A stretch of 64,000 nucleotides of DNA from Oscillospiraceae bacterium (GTDB taxonomy: Bacteria; Bacillota; Clostridia; Oscillospirales; Oscillospiraceae), in contig AP025583.1 of assembly GCA_022846095.1 (NCBI GenBank), positions 2,728,001 through 2,792,000 on the forward strand. Reading direction: 5' to 3'. The number at the start of each line of letters is the position of its first letter. The first letter of the stretch is position 1. Of the stretch, positions 16,764 through 28,968 are shown one piece after another. The notes beneath the pieces are model-generated. The model had not been told where the DNA came from, ran no database searches, and was given only the letters and a program-made list of their open reading frames with translations. The position numbers and the translations under genes are program-made.

Positions 16764-18974
16764 CTATGACTGCGCCAGCCTGTACCGCAGGCCGGAATAG
16801 CGCCGCTGCTGCCGGTTGTTGGCCACCATCTTGGCCACCGCACCGTCGTCCCCCACCAGGATAAAGAGCTCCCGGGCCCGGGTGATGGCGGTGTAGAGCA
16901 CCCCGCGGGTCAGGAGCATGGGGGCCCCGTCCAGGGCCGCCAGGATCACCGCCCGGTACTCGCTGCCCTGGGCCTTATGTACCGTGACCGCGTAGGCCGG
17001 CTCCAGCTCCCCCAGCATGTCGGGGGTGTACTCCACCAGCCGGCCGTCGAAGCTGACCGTGACGATCTCGTTGCGGTTGTCCACCTCCTCCACCCGGCCG
17101 ATGTCCCCGTTGAACACCCCCATGCCGGAGGAGAGGCCCCCCCGCTCCCTCCACATAATATCATAATTGTTGCGCACCTGCATCACCCGGTCGCCCTGGC
17201 GGAACACAAACTCGCCGTAGCGCCGCTCCCGCTTGTCCTCCGACGGGGGGTTCACCGCCTCCTGGAGCGCCCGGTTGAGGGAGGCCGTGCCCGCAAGCTG
17301 CTTGCGGGTGGGCGAGAGCACCTGGATCTGGTCCGCCGGTATGCCCATCTTGCCCGGAAGGCGCTTACGCACCAGCTCCACCACCGTCTCCACCGCGCGG
17401 GCGGGCTCCCGCCGCCGGAGGAAGAAGAAGTCGGCGCTGTGGTTGTGCAGATCGGGCATCTCCCCCCGGTTCACGCCGTGGGCGTTCATGACGATGGCGC
17501 TCTCGGCCGCCTGGCGGAAGATCTCGGTCAGGCGCACCGTGGGCACCACGCCGCTGCGGATAAGGTCGGAGAAGAGGTTGCCCGGCCCCACCGAGGGGAG
17601 CTGGTCCGGATCCCCCACCAGAATCAGGCGGCACTCCCCCCGCAGGGCGGCCAGCAGGGCCCGCATCAGGGGTATGTCCACCATGGAGGTCTCGTCCACA
17701 ATCACCGCGTCGGCGCGCAGGGGGTCATTTTCGTCGTGGGCGAAGACCAGCCGCCCGGAGCCCGGGTCGAATTGGGTCTCCAGCAGGCGGTGGATGGTGG
17801 CCGCCTCAGCCCCGCACAGCTCCCCCAGCCGCTTGGCCGCCCGCCCCGTGGGGGCGGCCAGGGCGGTCTCCAGCCCCAGGGCGTCAAAGAGGGAGAGCAC
17901 CCCCTTCAGGGAGGTGGTCTTGCCCGTGCCCGGCCCGCCGGTGAGCAGCATCACCTGCCGGGAGGCCGCCAGGGCCACCGCCTGCCGCTGCTGGGGCGCG
18001 TAGGTGATGCCCTGGGAGAGCTGGATGCGCTCCAGCAGGCGGTCCAGATCCGCCGGGGGCAGCAGCTCGCTGCCGCTCATCTCCCGGATCCGCGCCGCCA
18101 CGTACGCCTCGGCCTCCTGGATGTCGGCCAGGTAGCAGGCCTCCTCCCCCGAGACGGACTCCTGAACGATCCGCCCCTGCTCCATCAGGGCCTCCAGCCC
18201 GTCCTCCAGGGCCTCGGCCCCCTCCTCCACGTTGATGAGGTGGGCGGTGGCCCACAGCAGCTTGCGCCGGGGCAAAAAGGTGTGGCCGTTCATCAGGTTG
18301 TGGGACAGCTCGAAGAGCAGCCCCGCCTCGATGCGCTGGGGGTCCTCCCCGTCCAGGCCGATGTTCAGGGCCAGGTCATCGGCCACCGCGAAGTCCACCC
18401 CCAGCTCCCCGTCCACCAGCAGATAGGGGTTGGAGCGGACCACCTCCAGCGCCGCGTCGCCGTAGCGCCGGTAGAGGGGCATGGCCAGCTGAAGGGGGAC
18501 GGCGTGGGCCCCCAAAAACTCCAGCAGGCGGCGCATCCCCATCTGGAGCCGGAAATTCTCCCCCATGGCCAGGGCCCGCTTGCGGGTGATGCCCCGGATC
18601 TCGGTCAGCCGCTCCGGGTGCTCCTCCAGCACGGTGAGGGTCTCGGACCCGAATACCTCCACCATGCGCCGGGCGGTGGCCGCCCCGATGCCGCGCACAG
18701 CGCCCGAGGCCAGGTACTCGAACACCGCCTTGTCCCCCACGGGCATGCGGCGCTCCACGGCCTCCGCCTTGAACTGCTCCCCGTAGGAGGCGTGCTTCAT
18801 CCACTTGCCACGCACGCTCAGACTCTCCCCCGGCGCGGCGTTGGGGATGGTCCCCACCACCGTGATGCCGCCGTTGTCCCCGGCGTCCAGCTTGAGCACC
18901 GTGTAGCCGTTGTCCTGGTTTTGGTAGATAACGGCGTCCACGGTGCCCTCGATTACGTTCAGTTCTTCTTCCAC
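16764..18974 (-). CDS. recD2: RecD2-type SF1B DNA helicase
   Basis: 736 residues, normal for RecD2. N-terminal OB-like segment, tandem helix-hairpin-helix region (ASGAVRGIGAATARRMVE), Walker A (LLTGGPGTGKTTSLKG), Walker B region (VIVDETSMVD) and the C-terminal motif VTVHKAQGSEY. It is a 5'-to-3' helicase acting outside RecBCD, implicated in replication-fork and mismatch-related repair. The start is GTG with GGGAAGG upstream. Confidence 0.95.
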   Translation of the reverse strand: MEEELNVIEGTVDAVIYQNQDNGYTVLKLDAGDNGGITVVGTIPNAAPGESLSVRGKWMKHASYGEQFKAEAVERRMPVGDKAVFEYLASGAVRGIGAATARRMVEVFGSETLTVLEEHPERLTEIRGITRKRALAMGENFRLQMGMRRLLEFLGAHAVPLQLAMPLYRRYGDAALEVVRSNPYLLVDGELGVDFAVADDLALNIGLDGEDPQRIEAGLLFELSHNLMNGHTFLPRRKLLWATAHLINVEEGAEALEDGLEALMEQGRIVQESVSGEEACYLADIQEAEAYVAARIREMSGSELLPPADLDRLLERIQLSQGITYAPQQRQAVALAASRQVMLLTGGPGTGKTTSLKGVLSLFDALGLETALAAPTGRAAKRLGELCGAEAATIHRLLETQFDPGSGRLVFAHDENDPLRADAVIVDETSMVDIPLMRALLAALRGECRLILVGDPDQLPSVGPGNLFSDLIRSGVVPTVRLTEIFRQAAESAIVMNAHGVNRGEMPDLHNHSADFFFLRRREPARAVETVVELVRKRLPGKMGIPADQIQVLSPTRKQLAGTASLNRALQEAVNPPSEDKRERRYGEFVFRQGDRVMQVRNNYDIMWRERGGLSSGMGVFNGDIGRVEEVDNRNEIVTVSFDGRLVEYTPDMLGELEPAYAVTVHKAQGSEYRAVILAALDGAPMLLTRGVLYTAITRARELFILVGDDGAVAKMVANNRQQRRYSGLRYRLAQS

Positions 18975-18989
18975 GGGCCTTCCCGCCTT

Positions 18990-19328
18990 TTATGAATTGA
19001 TGTACTCCCGCAGCTGGTCCATGGGGCAGACCACCACGCCCTGCCCGCGGGAGAGCAGCGCGGAGGCCACCGCACGCCCCGCCGGGCTCAGGCCCGCGTC
19101 GGCGATGACCACGGTGAAGCGGGCCAGATCGCCGCCCCGCAGCCAGAGCAGCCCCGCCACGTCGTGCTCCAGGGTCTCCGCGTCTCCCGACGCGGGCACC
19201 ACGGCAAAGACCGGCCCGCCGCCCCCGCCCCCCACCGGGGTCAGGAGCCTTCCAAAGATCAGCCAGCCCAGAGCCAGCAGTCCGGCGCAGGCCAGCAGCG
19301 CCAGTAACGTTATCAGCAGCGTATTCAA
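18990..19328 (-). CDS. Small membrane-anchored protein, unknown function
   Basis: 112 residues from a TTG start with a GGAGGTG ribosome site. One N-terminal membrane helix (LLITLLALLACAGLLALGWL), a glycine-rich linker (GGGGGG), then a soluble domain with FTVVIADAGLSPAGRAVASA and a C-terminal VVVCPMDQLREYI. No family recognised. Its stop lies 15 bases before recD2, so co-expression is likely. Confidence 0.75.
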   Translation of the reverse strand: MNTLLITLLALLACAGLLALGWLIFGRLLTPVGGGGGGPVFAVVPASGDAETLEHDVAGLLWLRGGDLARFTVVIADAGLSPAGRAVASALLSRGQGVVVCPMDQLREYINS

Positions 19329-19391
19329 AATCCGCTCACCTCCGTCCCCATCCTATGAAAAAGGGGCGCGGGAGGTGATTTTCTGTGGATT

Positions 19392-19877
19392 TTACAAAAT
19401 GGAGAGGAAGCCGTAGGTCAGTCCGGTCACCAGGAAGCCCGCCGCCAGGATACCCAGGAAGATGGAGGGCAGGGCCTTGCGCAGGGGCATGTCCAGAAAC
19501 GCGGCTGCCAGCGCCCCCGTCCACGCGCCCGTGCCCGGCAGGGGAATGGCCACGAAGAGGAACAGGCCGATATACTTGAACTTGGTCACCTTCCGCCCCT
19601 TCAGATGGGCCTTTTTCTCCAGCCTGTCCACCATGCCGTCCAGCTTGGGCAGGCGGCGGCGCATCCAGCCAAAGATCCGCCGGATATAGACGATGATAAA
19701 GGGCACGGGGATGATATTGCCGATGATGCAGGCCACAAAGGCCACCCAGGGGTTCAGGCCCAGGGCCACGCCGAAGGGGATGCCGCCCCGCAGCTCGATG
19801 ACCGGCACCATGGAGACCAGCACCGTAAAGACCAGTTCGCCCACGCCGGTCGCCGTGAGCCATTGCATAATATCCAA
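19392..19877 (-). CDS. Small multidrug export (Sm_multidrug_ex) family membrane protein
   Basis: 161 residues with four to five hydrophobic segments and the family's ELRGGIPFG motif (about residues 28-36), a charged cytoplasmic loop (RRRLPKLDGMVDRLEKKAHL) and the IPLPGTGAWTGALAA segment. The family name derives from annotation; its substrate is poorly established. TTG is chosen because GAGGTG lies 9 bases upstream; an ATG three codons in is the alternative. Confidence 0.87.
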   Translation of the reverse strand: MDIMQWLTATGVGELVFTVLVSMVPVIELRGGIPFGVALGLNPWVAFVACIIGNIIPVPFIIVYIRRIFGWMRRRLPKLDGMVDRLEKKAHLKGRKVTKFKYIGLFLFVAIPLPGTGAWTGALAAAFLDMPLRKALPSIFLGILAAGFLVTGLTYGFLSIL

Positions 19878-19946
19878 ACTTCATATCACCTCGCGTAGTA
19901 TTGTATCATATCATATCCTGTTGGAATATTAAAGATTTTGTGAAAA

Positions 19947-19979
19947 ATTGGGCGGGGCGCTTTTTGCGCCCCGCCCAAT
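19947..19979 (-). terminator. Terminator-like hairpin downstream of the uvr cluster
   Basis: Fourteen-bp GC-rich stem (ATTGGGCGGGGCGC and complement) with a 5-base loop and T-run on the minus strand. Confidence 0.75.
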
Positions 19980-20028
19980 CTATATTCGGTATGCGCTATG
20001 GGGGGATAAGGCGGCCCATTTATGGAGG

Positions 20029-20395
20029 CCCGGCCTCCGGCGGCGGGATTCTTTGGTTGCAAAGAACCCCAGGAAGAAACAACCAGGGGCTTCGGCCCCT
20101 GGACCCGGGGCCCGGCGGCGGTGCGGTTCAGGTAACCTGCAAAACTTGATAGCGCTCAGGGCTCGGTTCGGCCTGTGCCTGTTGGTAGTAGGGCTGCCGC
20201 CCCTGCGGCACATGACCCGCCCAAACTTGAAAGTAGCTGCGGTTCAATAGGATCCTGAAAAGCCGCATATACTGCCACGCCCCGCAAAGCGCTTGGCATC
20301 CGTAGGGGCCGATGCCCACATCGGCCCGCCGCTCCAAGCCCGTAGGGGCGATTCACGAATCGCCCGTCCACCATCCGCCGCCTTATCCCCCTAAT
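20029..20395. repeat. Composite dispersed repeat, copy B; no gene in this stretch
   Basis: Reverse-oriented version of the repeat at 6530-6985 and 36195-36528. Modules in order: GGCCTCCGGCGGCGGGATTC, TTCTTTGGTTGCAAAGAA hairpin, GAAGAAACAACCAGGGGC, CGGTTCAGGTAACCTGC, AGCGCTCAGGGCTCGGTTCG, CGCCCCTGCGGCACATGACC and a GTAGGGGCGATTCACGAATC palindrome. No coding region is supported between the small multidrug export gene and the uvrA duplication. Confidence 0.8.
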
Positions 20396-20409
20396 GCGGC
20401 CGTTCTCCT

Positions 20410-20637
20410 ACAGCACCCGCTTGAGGTACTGCCCCGTGTAGGAGGCGGCGCAGGCCGCCACCTCCTCCGGAGTGCCCGTACACACGACGTACCCGCCGCC
20501 GTCGCCGCCCCCACCCGGCTTTCGCCGTGCGGGGGCCCCATTTATTTTATCTGCGCGGGCGGAGTAAATCCGCCCGGCATCAAGGTTTTGGCCTGCGGGC
20601 CAAAACGCTTGTTGGGGCGCCGACGGCGGCGCGCTCC

Positions 20638-20639
<2 letters not shown>
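20410..20639. repeat. Duplicated uvrA 3' end (101 bp) plus palindromic element (129 bp)
   Basis: Positions 20410-20510 repeat 20640-20740, the last 101 bp of uvrA, with two mismatches. The intervening 20511-20639 carries GGGGGCCCC, a TTTATTTTATC linker, a hairpin GGGCGG-AGTAAAT-CCGCCC (loop 20563-20569), a TTTTGGCC/GGCCAAAA hairpin, and CGACGGCGGCG (20621-20631), the exact reverse complement of uvrA positions 20724-20734 near the duplicated edge. Same architecture as the yqfC, uvrB and rpiB elements. Confidence 0.85.
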
Positions 20640-23460
<2,821 letters not shown>

Positions 23461-23462
23461 AT

Positions 23463-23948
23463 CTAATTGGTTCTCCTTGCAGGGCGGGGGCCGGCCCCCG
23501 CCGCTTTCTTGTTATTCTTCCGGCCCATTGCCCCGGCGCGCACCTGGATCAGGCGCTTTACGTCCTCCAGGATCTCGGGGGCGTCCACCGCTATCATCAG
23601 CCAGCGCCCGCCGTTGAGGGGCTTGGCCGCCCGGTACAGCTCCCGCACATAGGGAGTGCACGCGGGCAGGGCCAGCCCGGCCCCCGCCTCCTCCCGCGCC
23701 CCAATTACGATCAGGCAGTCAAAGCCCCCCTCCCGGGGGTAGAGCGTGCACAGGGAGCGCCCGCCCTTCTTGTACTTGACGTTCCAGCCCGGCGCCATGC
23801 CGCAGCGGCTGTACTCCGCCGCGGGCGCCACGCCGTAGCGCCCCTCCAGGAAGCCCCGCAGCTCCCCCCAGAGGGGGCTGGCCACGTAGCCGTCGATCTC
23901 CTCCTGCTCCGGCCGGTTCCCGCTGCCGTACAGCTCATTCCAGTTCAT
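23463..23948 (-). CDS. DUF3788-family protein
   Basis: 161 residues beginning [20 protein letters not shown], resembling DUF3788 proteins ([40 protein letters not shown]). Function unknown. The ATG follows GGGAGGG and overlaps the preceding PNPOx-like gene by 14 bases, while its stop is 2 bases before uvrA, so it is translated within the uvrBA unit. The C-terminus is basic and low complexity. Confidence 0.8.
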   Translation of the reverse strand: MNWNELYGSGNRPEQEEIDGYVASPLWGELRGFLEGRYGVAPAAEYSRCGMAPGWNVKYKKGGRSLCTLYPREGGFDCLIVIGAREEAGAGLALPACTPYVRELYRAAKPLNGGRWLMIAVDAPEILEDVKRLIQVRAGAMGRKNNKKAAGAGPRPARRTN

Positions 23949-24363
23949 CCGCTTCCCTCCCCGGCCCTTCAAACTCCAGCTGAGTAAAGCCTCCGTCCAG
24001 ATATGCCTTGCCCCGCTCGCTCACGAAGCGCAGCAGGCAGTAGACGGGGCCGTTTTCGTCCTCCACAAAGCGCTTTTCCGGCCAGATGGCCCGTTTGCGC
24101 TCCAAATCCTCCACGATCTCCATCCGGCCCAGCAGGGAGACGCCGTCGTCCCCCACGCAGAAGCCCACCCCCGCCCGGGGGTCGGCGCGGTACTGGCGCA
24201 CCTTGTCCGTGGCCCGCTTGCTGGTGAACCAGAATTCCCGCAGCCCGTCGTGGGCCTCGAAGGACATCTCGCGGATACAGGGGTAGCCGTCCTCCGTCAC
24301 GGAGGACAGCGCCACGCTGTCCAGCTGCTCCAGCATGGCCCCGGCGGCCTGCATGGCGTCCAT
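23935..24363 (-). CDS. Pyridoxamine-5'-phosphate-oxidase-like (PNPOx) flavin-binding protein
   Basis: 142 residues with the split-barrel features of the PNPOx-like family (VALSSVTEDGYPCIREMSF, LREFWFTSKRATDKVRQYRA, FVSERGKAYLDGGF). Members bind flavins or F420 and often act in stress responses; substrate unknown. Its ATG originally abutted the uvrB TAG, shown by the duplicated uvrB end immediately before it. Co-transcription with uvrB links it to SOS induction. Confidence 0.87.
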   Translation of the reverse strand: MDAMQAAGAMLEQLDSVALSSVTEDGYPCIREMSFEAHDGLREFWFTSKRATDKVRQYRADPRAGVGFCVGDDGVSLLGRMEIVEDLERKRAIWPEKRFVEDENGPVYCLLRFVSERGKAYLDGGFTQLEFEGPGREADELE

Positions 24364-24478
24364 CTACTTCTCCCCCCGCAGCTTGATGAATTTGATTTCT
24401 TGCGGCGCGGGAGTGAATCCCGCGCACGCGCCGGCGCTTACCGCGCCGCCCCGCCTGCGGCGGGGGAGCTGCGGGAGG
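24364..24478. repeat. Duplicated uvrB 3' end (26 bp) plus palindromic element (89 bp)
   Basis: Positions 24364-24389 repeat the last 26 bp of uvrB (24479-24504) exactly. The 89-bp insert has TTTGATTTCT, hairpin GCGCGGG-AGTGAAT-CCCGCGC (loop 24412-24418), a GCCGCCCCGCC/GGCGGGG region and AGCTGCGGG (24467-24475), the reverse complement of uvrB 24490-24498. Shortest member of the family in this window. Confidence 0.82.
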
Positions 24479-26449
24479 CTACTTCTCCCCCCGCAGCTTG
24501 ATGATCTTGTCCCGCAGGATGGCCGCGTACTCGAACTCCAGCAGCTTCGACGCCTCCCGCATCTCCTTCTCCAGCTTGGCGATGGCCTCCAGGCGCTGGG
24601 GCTTGGTGAGCTGCCTGGCGCTGATGTCGAAGTCCCGCTCCTCCTCGATCTCGGCGGAGAGCTCCACTAGGCTGCGCACCGACTTGATGATGGTCCTGGG
24701 CACGATGCCGTGGGCCCGGTTGAACGCGTCCTGCTTCTCCCGGCGGCGCTCGGTCTCGTCGATGGCCCGGCGCATGGAGGGGGTGATCTTGTCGGCGTAC
24801 ATGACCACCAGGCCCTCGGCGTTGCGCGCCGCCCGGCCGATGGTCTGGACCAGGGAGGTCTCGGAGCGCAGGAAGCCCTCCTTGTCCGCGTCCAGAATGG
24901 CCACCAGGCTGACCTCGGGCAGGTCCAGGCCCTCCCGCAGCAGGTTGATGCCCACCAGCACGTCGAAGGTGCCCAGGCGCAGGTCCCGGATAATCTCCTG
25001 GCGCTCGATGGTGTCGATGTCGTGGTGCATATAGCGTATTTTAATACCCGCGTTTTTCAGGTACGCGGTGAGATCCTCAGCCATTTTCTTGGTCAGGGTG
25101 GTGACCAGCACCCGCTCGGACCGCTGCGTGCGCTCGTTGATCTCCCCGATGAGGTCGTCGATCTGCCCCTCCACCGGCCGCACCTCGATGCGGGGGTCCA
25201 GCAGGCCGGTGGGGCGGATGACCTGCTCCACCACCTGGCCCGAGCGGCTGCGCTCGTACTCGCCGGGGGTGGCCGAGACGTAGACCACCTGGTTGACGCG
25301 CCCCTCGAACTCCTCGAACTTCAAGGGGCGGTTGTCGAAGGCGCAGGGCAGGCGGAAGCCGTAGTCCACCAGGGTGGTCTTGCGGGCCCGGTCGCCGTTG
25401 TACATGGCCCGCACCTGGGGCAGGGTCACGTGGCTCTCGTCGATGAACATCAAAAAGTCCTTGGGGAAGTAGTCCAGCAGGGTGTGGGGGGGCGAGCCCA
25501 CGGGGCGGCCTTCGATGACCCGGGAGTAGTTCTCGATGCCGGAGCAGTAGCCCAGCTCCTGAATCATCTCCACGTCGTACATGGTGCGCTGCTTGATGCG
25601 CTGGGCCTCGATGAGCTGGTTGTTGCCCTCGAAGAAGGCCACCCGCTCCTCCATCTCCCGGTAGATCTCCTGCACTGCCGCGTCCAGCTTGTCCTTGGGG
25701 GTGACGTAGTGGGTGGCGGGCCAAATGGGGATATTTTGCAGCAGGCGCACCGCCGCGCCGGTGACCACGTTGATTTCGCTGATGCGGTCGATCTCATCCC
25801 CGAAGAACTCCACCCGGATTGCGGTGTCCTTCCAGTAGGCGGGGAAGATCTCCACCGTGTCCCCCCGGACGCGGAACATGTTGCGCTCAAAGGCGATGTC
25901 GTTGCGCTCATAGCGGATGGACACCAGGCGCTGTAAGAGCTGGTCCCGGGGCAGGGTCATACCCACCCGGAGGGAGACCATCATCTTGGCGAAATCCTCC
26001 GGCTCGCCCAGGCCGTAGATGCAGGACACCGAGGAGACCACGATCACGTCCCGCCGCTCCATCAGGGAGGCGGTGGCGGACAGCCGCAGGCGGTCGATCT
26101 CCTCGTTCACCGACGAGTCCTTCTCGATGAAGGTGTCGGTGTGGGGGATGTAGGCCTCGGGCTGGTAGTAGTCGTAATAGCTGACGAAGTACTCCACCGC
26201 GTTATGGGGGAAAAACTCCTTGAACTCGGCGCAAAGCTGGGCCGCCAGGGTCTTGTTATGGGCCAGCACCAGCGTGGGCCGCTGCAGCCGCTCGATGGTC
26301 TTGGCCATGGTAAAGGTTTTACCCGAGCCCGTGACCCCCAGCAGGGTCTGCTCGGTGAGCCCCATCTCCACGCCCGTGGCCAGGGCCTCCACCGCCTGGG
26401 GCTGGTCGCCCGCCAGCTGGTAGTCGCTCACCACTTCCAAACGAGGCAT
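24479..26449 (-). CDS. uvrB: UvrB, excinuclease ABC helicase-like subunit
   Basis: 656 residues. Walker [13 protein letters not shown], the beta-hairpin [12 protein letters not shown] used for damage verification, [10 protein letters not shown], and a C-terminal UVR motif ([20 protein letters not shown]) for UvrC contact. It receives DNA from UvrA. A LexA-type box lies inside its promoter spacer. It leads the uvrB-PNPOx-DUF3788-uvrA unit. Confidence 0.98.
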   Translation of the reverse strand: MPRLEVVSDYQLAGDQPQAVEALATGVEMGLTEQTLLGVTGSGKTFTMAKTIERLQRPTLVLAHNKTLAAQLCAEFKEFFPHNAVEYFVSYYDYYQPEAYIPHTDTFIEKDSSVNEEIDRLRLSATASLMERRDVIVVSSVSCIYGLGEPEDFAKMMVSLRVGMTLPRDQLLQRLVSIRYERNDIAFERNMFRVRGDTVEIFPAYWKDTAIRVEFFGDEIDRISEINVVTGAAVRLLQNIPIWPATHYVTPKDKLDAAVQEIYREMEERVAFFEGNNQLIEAQRIKQRTMYDVEMIQELGYCSGIENYSRVIEGRPVGSPPHTLLDYFPKDFLMFIDESHVTLPQVRAMYNGDRARKTTLVDYGFRLPCAFDNRPLKFEEFEGRVNQVVYVSATPGEYERSRSGQVVEQVIRPTGLLDPRIEVRPVEGQIDDLIGEINERTQRSERVLVTTLTKKMAEDLTAYLKNAGIKIRYMHHDIDTIERQEIIRDLRLGTFDVLVGINLLREGLDLPEVSLVAILDADKEGFLRSETSLVQTIGRAARNAEGLVVMYADKITPSMRRAIDETERRREKQDAFNRAHGIVPRTIIKSVRSLVELSAEIEEERDFDISARQLTKPQRLEAIAKLEKEMREASKLLEFEYAAILRDKIIKLRGEK

Positions 26450-26488
26450 CCGTCCACCTCCCGTTCCTCAAACTACTGTTCGATCGCT

Positions 26489-26517
26489 ATTCTAGCAGAA
26501 CATAGGTTCTATTGCAA
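26489..26517 (-). promoter_or_regulatory. uvrB promoter with embedded SOS (LexA) box
   Basis: Minus strand: TTGCAA (complement of 26512-26517), 17-bp spacer, TAGAAT (complement of 26489-26494). The spacer contains GAACATAGGTTC (26498-26509), a perfect GAAC-N4-GTTC palindrome of the Gram-positive LexA type, so bound repressor would block polymerase. Confidence 0.88.
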
Positions 26518-26541
26518 TCCCTATTTTATCTTCATTCCGGT

Positions 26542-27222
26542 TTATTCTTCCACCGCATAGAAGCCGCTATCCCGCAGGGAGACCATATCGTCGTCCGAGA
26601 AGATCAGATGGTCCACAAGCTGCACCCCCACGCCGCCCAGCAGCCCCGCCAGGTGCAGGGTGGTGGCCCGGTCCTCCGGCGAGGGGAAGGCCAGCCCGCT
26701 GACGTGGTTGTGGGCCAAAATCAGCTTGGCGGCGTTGAGGGAGAGGGCGGCCTCCACGATGCCGCGGGCCGTGACCTCAACGGCGTTCACGTTGCCCTCC
26801 CCCACCTTGCGCACCCCCAGCAGCTTGCGCTTGCCGTCCATGCACAGCACGCAGACCATCTCGTTGCGGGCGCCGAAAAAGCAGGGGCGCAGCACGTCCA
26901 TGGCGGTGCGGGCGTCGGGCACGATGTCCTCCAGGTTGGAGCGCCCCGCCAGGTAGCGGCCGGAGATCTCCTTCACCGCCTTCAAGAGCGCCACCGCGTG
27001 CTCACCCACGCCGGGGACCTTCTCCAGCTCCTCGGGTACCGCGTCCAGCACCCCGGCCAGGGAGCCGAAGCGCTCCAGCAGATCGTGGGAGAGGGGGTTG
27101 GTGTCGCTGCGGGGGTTGGCGTAGAAGAGCAGCAGCTCCAGCACCTTGTGGTCCGGGAAGGTATCCGGCCGGGCCAGGAACTCTCTCTTCAGCCGCGCCC
27201 GGTGCCCGTCGTGCACGCCCAT
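26542..27222 (-). CDS. radC: RadC/JAB-family protein
   Basis: 226 residues. N-terminal helix-hairpin-helix region (VPGVGEHAVALLKAVKEI) and C-terminal JAMM/MPN domain with HNHVSGLAFPSPED, the metal-binding H-x-H-x(7)-S-x(2)-D pattern. The biochemical role of RadC is unresolved despite its DNA-repair name. It starts 26 bases after pyrE, so the two form a probable unit, and lies just downstream of the SOS-regulated uvrB promoter region. Confidence 0.95.
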   Translation of the reverse strand: MGVHDGHRARLKREFLARPDTFPDHKVLELLLFYANPRSDTNPLSHDLLERFGSLAGVLDAVPEELEKVPGVGEHAVALLKAVKEISGRYLAGRSNLEDIVPDARTAMDVLRPCFFGARNEMVCVLCMDGKRKLLGVRKVGEGNVNAVEVTARGIVEAALSLNAAKLILAHNHVSGLAFPSPEDRATTLHLAGLLGGVGVQLVDHLIFSDDDMVSLRDSGFYAVEE

Positions 27223-27248
27223 ACCGCGCCCTCCTCTCTCCCGGCGCG

Positions 27249-27920
27249 CTACCGCACGCCGTACTCCTTTAAATACCCCTCCATGCGCTCCCGCACGGCG
27301 TCGTCGATATACACCCTGCCGTCCACGCTCCGGTTGTAGAGGAAGTCGATGACCTCCCGCACGGTGACGATGGGGTGCACCGCGATGCCGTAATCCTGGC
27401 GCAGCTCGTCCAGGGTGGTGCAGTCCCGGGTGCCCCGCTCCATGCGGTCCACCGACACCACCAGGGCCGCGAAGTCCACGTCGGCCACGCGCTTGAACAG
27501 CTCAATGGTCTCCCGCACGGCGGTGCCCGCGGTCACCACGTCCTCCACGATGACCACCTTGTCCCCGGCCTGGGGCTTGTAGCCCACCATGCTGCCCCCC
27601 TCGCCGTGGTCCTTGGCCTCCTTGCGGTTGAAGCAGTAGGGCAGATCCCGGCCGTAGCTGCGGTAGAGGGAGGAGGCCGCCGCCACCGCCAGGGGGATGC
27701 CCTTGTAGGCGGGGCCGAAGAGGCAGTCCACCCCAACCGGCAGGTGCTGCTGGATGCAGGCGGCGTAGTAGTCCCCCAGCGCGGCGGCCTGGGCGCCCGT
27801 GCGGTAGTTGCCCGTGTTGATGAAGTAGGGGGTTTTGCGCCCCGATTTGGTGGTGAAGTCCCCGAAGGTGAGCACCCCCGCGCGCACCATAAAGGTGATG
27901 AATTCCTCCTGGTAGGTCAT
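27249..27920 (-). CDS. pyrE: Orotate phosphoribosyltransferase
   Basis: 223 residues with the PRPP-binding signature VVIVEDVVTAGTAVRE and the substrate segment FINTGNYRTGAQ. It converts orotate and PRPP to OMP in pyrimidine synthesis. No other pyr genes are nearby. A TATAAT -10 lies upstream (complement of 27956-27961) with a weak TTGTGC -35 at 17 bp. Confidence 0.95.
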   Translation of the reverse strand: MTYQEEFITFMVRAGVLTFGDFTTKSGRKTPYFINTGNYRTGAQAAALGDYYAACIQQHLPVGVDCLFGPAYKGIPLAVAAASSLYRSYGRDLPYCFNRKEAKDHGEGGSMVGYKPQAGDKVVIVEDVVTAGTAVRETIELFKRVADVDFAALVVSVDRMERGTRDCTTLDELRQDYGIAVHPIVTVREVIDFLYNRSVDGRVYIDDAVRERMEGYLKEYGVR

Positions 27921-27955
27921 GTGTCCGTCCTCCCGTTTTCTGAAATAGTCGCAGT

Positions 27956-27984
27956 ATTATACCACCAATCGACAGCGGGCACAA
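27956..27984 (-). promoter_or_regulatory. Probable pyrE promoter
   Basis: Minus strand TTGTGC (complement of 27979-27984), 17-bp spacer, consensus TATAAT (complement of 27956-27961). The -35 is weak. No pyrR attenuator structure was recognised. Confidence 0.55.
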
Positions 27985-28057
27985 GGCCAAAAAGACCGCG
28001 CAAATTTCTCCAGTTTGTGCTATAATGGCCCTAAACCAACTAAAGGAGCGTTTTCCA

Positions 28058-28954
28058 GTGAACCAGCCCCTGGTCAGCCTGATCGTGCCCGTGTACAACG
28101 TGGAGCCCTACCTGCCCCAATGCCTGGAGAGCATCCGGGCCCAGAGCTACGAAAACTTTGAATGCCTGCTGGTCAACGACGGCAGCACCGACGGCAGCGC
28201 CGGGCTGTGCCGCCGGGCGGCGGCGGACGACCCCCGCTTCCTCCTGCTGGACAAGGAGAATACCGGCGTGTCCGACTCCCGCAACCGGGCCATGGATCTG
28301 GCCCGGGGGAAATATTTGCAGTTCGCCGACGGGGACGACTGGCTCGCCCCAGGGGCCATGGAGGCCTTCGTAAGAACGGCGGAGCGCACGGGCTGCGATC
28401 TGGCGGTGTCCCACTTCGTGCGGGTGAACGGGGAGGCCTCCGCCCCCCGGGGCCACATCAAAACCGACGGGGTGATGACCCGGCGGGAGTACGCCGAGCA
28501 CATGGTGAAGGCCCCCGCCAACTACTACTACGGCGTGCTGTGGAACAAATTCTACCGCCGGGCGGTGGTGGAGGCCCACAAGCTGCGCTGCGACCCCCGC
28601 ATGGCCTGGTGCGAGGATTTCCTCTTCAACCTGGAGTACATCTCCCACGCCCGGCTCGTGGCCGCCATTTCCACGCCCCTGTACTACTACCGCAAGCGGC
28701 AGGACAGCCTGGTGAACGCCCAGGCCTCCCTGCGCCGCACCATCCGCACCAAAAAGACCACCTTCGCCGCGTACAAGGAGCTCTACCAGAGCCTGGACCT
28801 GTACGAGGAGCGCAAGGCCCGGATCTACGGCTACCTCATCTCCTCCGCCACCGACGGCGCCGTGCTGCCCACCCCGGCGGAGGCGGCGGCGGCCCTGCGG
28901 GAGCGGGTCGCGGAGGCGGCCGGGGAGGCGGCAGGCGGCAGGGCGGACGGATAA
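28058..28954 (+). CDS. Family 2 glycosyltransferase
   Basis: 298 residues. GT-A fold features: LVSLIVPVYNVEPYLPQCLESI, NDGSTDGS, ENTGVSDSRNRAM and the metal-binding FADGDDW. Such enzymes transfer sugars from nucleotide donors to cell-envelope or exopolysaccharide acceptors; the acceptor is unknown. GTG is chosen because AAAGGAG precedes it, while an upstream in-frame ATG lies inside the TATAAT -10 box at 28021-28026. Confidence 0.92.
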   Translation: MNQPLVSLIVPVYNVEPYLPQCLESIRAQSYENFECLLVNDGSTDGSAGLCRRAAADDPRFLLLDKENTGVSDSRNRAMDLARGKYLQFADGDDWLAPGAMEAFVRTAERTGCDLAVSHFVRVNGEASAPRGHIKTDGVMTRREYAEHMVKAPANYYYGVLWNKFYRRAVVEAHKLRCDPRMAWCEDFLFNLEYISHARLVAAISTPLYYYRKRQDSLVNAQASLRRTIRTKKTTFAAYKELYQSLDLYEERKARIYGYLISSATDGAVLPTPAEAAAALRERVAEAAGEAAGGRADG

Positions 28955-28968
28955 AGGAGGCAACCCGG

